A DNA stretch of 60,826 nucleotides from Bradyrhizobium neotropicale. GTDB taxonomy: Bacteria > Pseudomonadota > Alphaproteobacteria > Rhizobiales > Xanthobacteraceae. Positions 59,169 through 60,826 of the stretch are shown piece by piece. A program made the position numbers and the translations under genes. How positions within the stretch are numbered: the first letter of the stretch is position 1; each line of letters starts with the position of its first letter. The notes beneath the pieces are model-generated. The model did not search any database and had not been told where the DNA came from. It saw only the letters and a list, made by a program, of their open reading frames with translations. The stretch lies in the NCBI RefSeq assembly GCF_001641695.1, contig NZ_LSEF01000041.1, forward strand, positions 1-60,826, read 5' to 3'.

Positions 59169-60176
59169 TTAAGCCACACCCGCCCGCAGCAGATCGTGCA
59201 GATGCACGATACCCACCACCTTGTTCGCCTCGGCCACGATCAGCGTCGTGATCTTGCGGGCGTTCAGCACCTCGAGCATTTCGGTCGCGAGCATCGAGGG
59301 CGGCACGGTCTTCGGCTGTTTGGTCATGATGTCGTCGACGGACGCCGTCAAAAGATCGGGGCGCATGTGGCGGCGCAGATCGCCGTCGGTGATGATGCCC
59401 GCGATCTCGCCGGTATCGCCGACGATGCAGACGCACCCGAGGCCCTTGGCGGACATCTCGACGACGGCGTCCGACATCATGGTGCCGACCGGCTTCACCG
59501 GGATCTCCGCGCCCGTGCGCATGTAGTCGCGGACGAATTTCAGCATGGCGCCGAGCTTTCCGCCGGGGTGGAAATGCGCGAACTCCAGCGCGGTGAAGCC
59601 GCGGCCCTCGAGCAGCGCGATCGCGAGCGCGTCGCCGATCGCGACCTGCATCATCGTCGAGGTGGTCGGCGCCAGATTGTGCGGGCAGGCCTCGCGCGCC
59701 TTCGGCAGCTCGATCACGATGTCGGCTGCCTGGCCGAGTGAGGAGGCCGGGTTCGACGTCACCGCGATCATGGGGATCGCAAAGCGCGCGGAGTAGTTCA
59801 CGATGTTCTTCATGTCCGGCTGCTCGCCGGACCAGGACAGCGCCATGATGACGTCGTCCGCCGTGATCATGCCGAGGTCGCCATGGCCGGCTTCGGCGGC
59901 ATGCACGAAGAAGGCGGGGGTGCCGGTCGAGGCCAGCGTCGCCGCGATCTTGCGCGCCATGTGGCCGGACTTGCCGAGCCCGGTGACGACGACGCGGCCC
60001 TTGGCCTGCCGGATCAGCTCAACGGCAGCAGCGAAGGTCGTGCCCAGCGGTCCCTTCAGCGCCGCGGCTAGCGCGTTGATGCCGCCGCTCTCCGTCTCCA
60101 GCGTGCGGAGCGCAGATTCGACGCTTGTAGGAAGGGGGCCGGATGATGGAGTCATCAGCGGTTTCGAGCTCGGCAT
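59169..60176 (-). CDS. kdsD: Arabinose-5-phosphate isomerase (KdsD/KpsF)
   Basis: The 335-residue protein has an N-terminal SIS domain (GRVVVTGLGKSGHMARKIAAT near residue 55, HAAEAGHGDLGMI, SWSGEQPDMKNIV) and two CBS domains in the C-terminal half (MMSDAVVEMSAKGLGCVCIV and ASVDDIMTKQPKTV). It converts ribulose 5-phosphate to arabinose 5-phosphate for Kdo, needed in lipopolysaccharide. The family size (about 330 residues) fits. The ATG at 60176 has CAGGA upstream; a second Met at residue 8 is possible. It is divergent from the next gene. Confidence 0.95.
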   Translation of the reverse strand: MPSSKPLMTPSSGPLPTSVESALRTLETESGGINALAAALKGPLGTTFAAAVELIRQAKGRVVVTGLGKSGHMARKIAATLASTGTPAFFVHAAEAGHGDLGMITADDVIMALSWSGEQPDMKNIVNYSARFAIPMIAVTSNPASSLGQAADIVIELPKAREACPHNLAPTTSTMMQVAIGDALAIALLEGRGFTALEFAHFHPGGKLGAMLKFVRDYMRTGAEIPVKPVGTMMSDAVVEMSAKGLGCVCIVGDTGEIAGIITDGDLRRHMRPDLLTASVDDIMTKQPKTVPPSMLATEMLEVLNARKITTLIVAEANKVVGIVHLHDLLRAGVA

Positions 60177-60370
60177 GTCCTGATCCAGGGAGGTAGGGCG
60201 TGATTTGCCCGTGGCTGCCTGCTTAGCATGCCGCCGCCCGGGAGGCGACGCGCCCCCAAACCCTTCAACGCCTCATTAACCATAATTGTTTTAACTCCTT
60301 TAACGATGGTTCCCGCCGCCCGGCGGGAGGCCGTCGAGGAAGTGTCTGATTTCGCTGGGGTAATTCCATC

Positions 60371-60826
60371 GTGAGGTCGCCTCCAGGTAGAGGCCGGAGC
60401 AGTCGCGCGCATCCCTTGCGCGCCGCTTTGCCGTGCCTGCTGCTGACGGCGCTGGAAAGCGCTCCGGCGGTCGCCCAGAGCCTCACGCCGGACCTGTTCA
60501 ATCCCACCCGCGGCGGCTTCGTCTCCGCGGACACGCTGCCGACCCGGCGTACGGCGGGCGTCGTGCAGGCGCCGTCGGATGCACTGCCGGCGCTGCCCGA
60601 CCCGAACGCCGATCCGCGCAAGAGCCAGCCGACGCCAGCGACCTCGCGCGTCGGTCAGGTCCCGACCTACGGGCTGCCCGCCGCCAATGGCGCCAGCGGC
60701 TCGGGATACGACTCGCTCAACCGCAAGCGGCAGCAGCCCAAATTCTACCCCGGCCAGCCGAAGCCGAAGCGCCCCGTCGGTCCCGGCTCGCCGCCGCCGC
60801 CCACGACGCAGGCCACGAGCCTCGGC
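60371..60826 (+). CDS. Exported protein, N-terminus only; probable outer-membrane beta-barrel
   Basis: From GTG 60371 the frame stays open to the window end (152 codons). It has a basic N-region and a hydrophobic signal (AALPCLLLTALESAPAVAQS) with likely cleavage near residue 38. The mature start SLTPDLFNPTRGGFVSADTL and the long Pro/Ala/Gly-rich linker (with KFYPGQPKPKRP) resemble the N-terminus of large outer-membrane beta-barrel proteins in Bradyrhizobium as I recall them. The barrel itself is outside the window. No ribosome site is obvious. Confidence 0.65.
   Translation, partial: MRSPPGRGRSSRAHPLRAALPCLLLTALESAPAVAQSLTPDLFNPTRGGFVSADTLPTRRTAGVVQAPSDALPALPDPNADPRKSQPTPATSRVGQVPTYGLPAANGASGSGYDSLNRKRQQPKFYPGQPKPKRPVGPGSPPPPTTQATSLG

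Noticed and set aside
1..60826. CRISPR array, prophage or conjugative genes
   Set aside because: No regularly spaced repeats, phage structural genes, integrase or transfer genes were seen. The only mobile gene is the IS110 transposase.

Overview
The window is high-GC DNA with tightly packed genes. It suggests a Bradyrhizobium or a close relative in the Nitrobacteraceae (Alphaproteobacteria). The evidence is the combination of homospermidine synthase with ornithine decarboxylase, two OpgC-type glucan-modifying enzymes, a Bug-type binding protein, two DUF3551 secreted peptides, a candidate EcfG promoter and many long palindromic intergenic repeats of the kind common in that family. No tRNA, rRNA or CRISPR array was found. 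The species is inferred from gene content only.

Layout. 1-4 kb is accessory: an IS110-family element with a folded leader, a porin-like gene left without its 5' half, an SNase-type nuclease and an orphan hypothetical gene. 4-9 kb holds a large cyclase/ATPase/TPR signalling protein, an OpgC acyltransferase and a DUF2059 protein. 9-13 kb is a divergent unit: a branched-chain-type ABC binding protein and an FCD/GntR regulator share a spacer with two matching palindromes, and an acyl-CoA synthetase follows. 13-16.6 kb is a compact HemP / outer-membrane barrel / FMN-binding protein / ApbE / b-type cytochrome module with a candidate Irr box, which looks like an iron-linked flavin electron-transfer system. 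16.6-29 kb carries two MFS transporters, a rubredoxin/MBL protein, a second OpgC, htpG with a heat-shock-like promoter, an RND pump without an adaptor gene, paired DUF3551 genes, a zinc-ribbon-like protein and a Bug protein.

29-34 kb is an operon of FATP-type acyl-CoA synthetase, acyl carrier protein, AMP-forming ligase and ketoreductase-like SDR, with the last three genes overlapping. 34-38 kb has small hypotheticals, a DUF3095 protein with cyclase-like motifs, DUF2147, a GNAT and sodB behind a candidate general-stress promoter. 38-44 kb is a metal region: a split permease, then a perfect palindrome resembling a Zur box and a zinc operon (His-rich membrane peptide, ZnuC-, ZnuB- and ZnuA-like proteins, COG0523 GTPase, WD40 protein), followed by MgtC.

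45-50 kb is the polyamine block, all on the minus strand: ornithine decarboxylase with a long leader, GNAT, RidA and homospermidine synthase. Ornithine would be decarboxylated to putrescine and condensed to homospermidine. 50-61 kb holds an M3 oligopeptidase overlapping DUF1007 and a His-rich NicO transporter, a MAPEG protein, ferrochelatase, an ABC binding protein, an SPFH/NfeD pair, arabinose-5-phosphate isomerase and the start of an exported protein cut by the window end. Five long palindromic repeats lie between convergent genes, as if they acted as transcription barriers.
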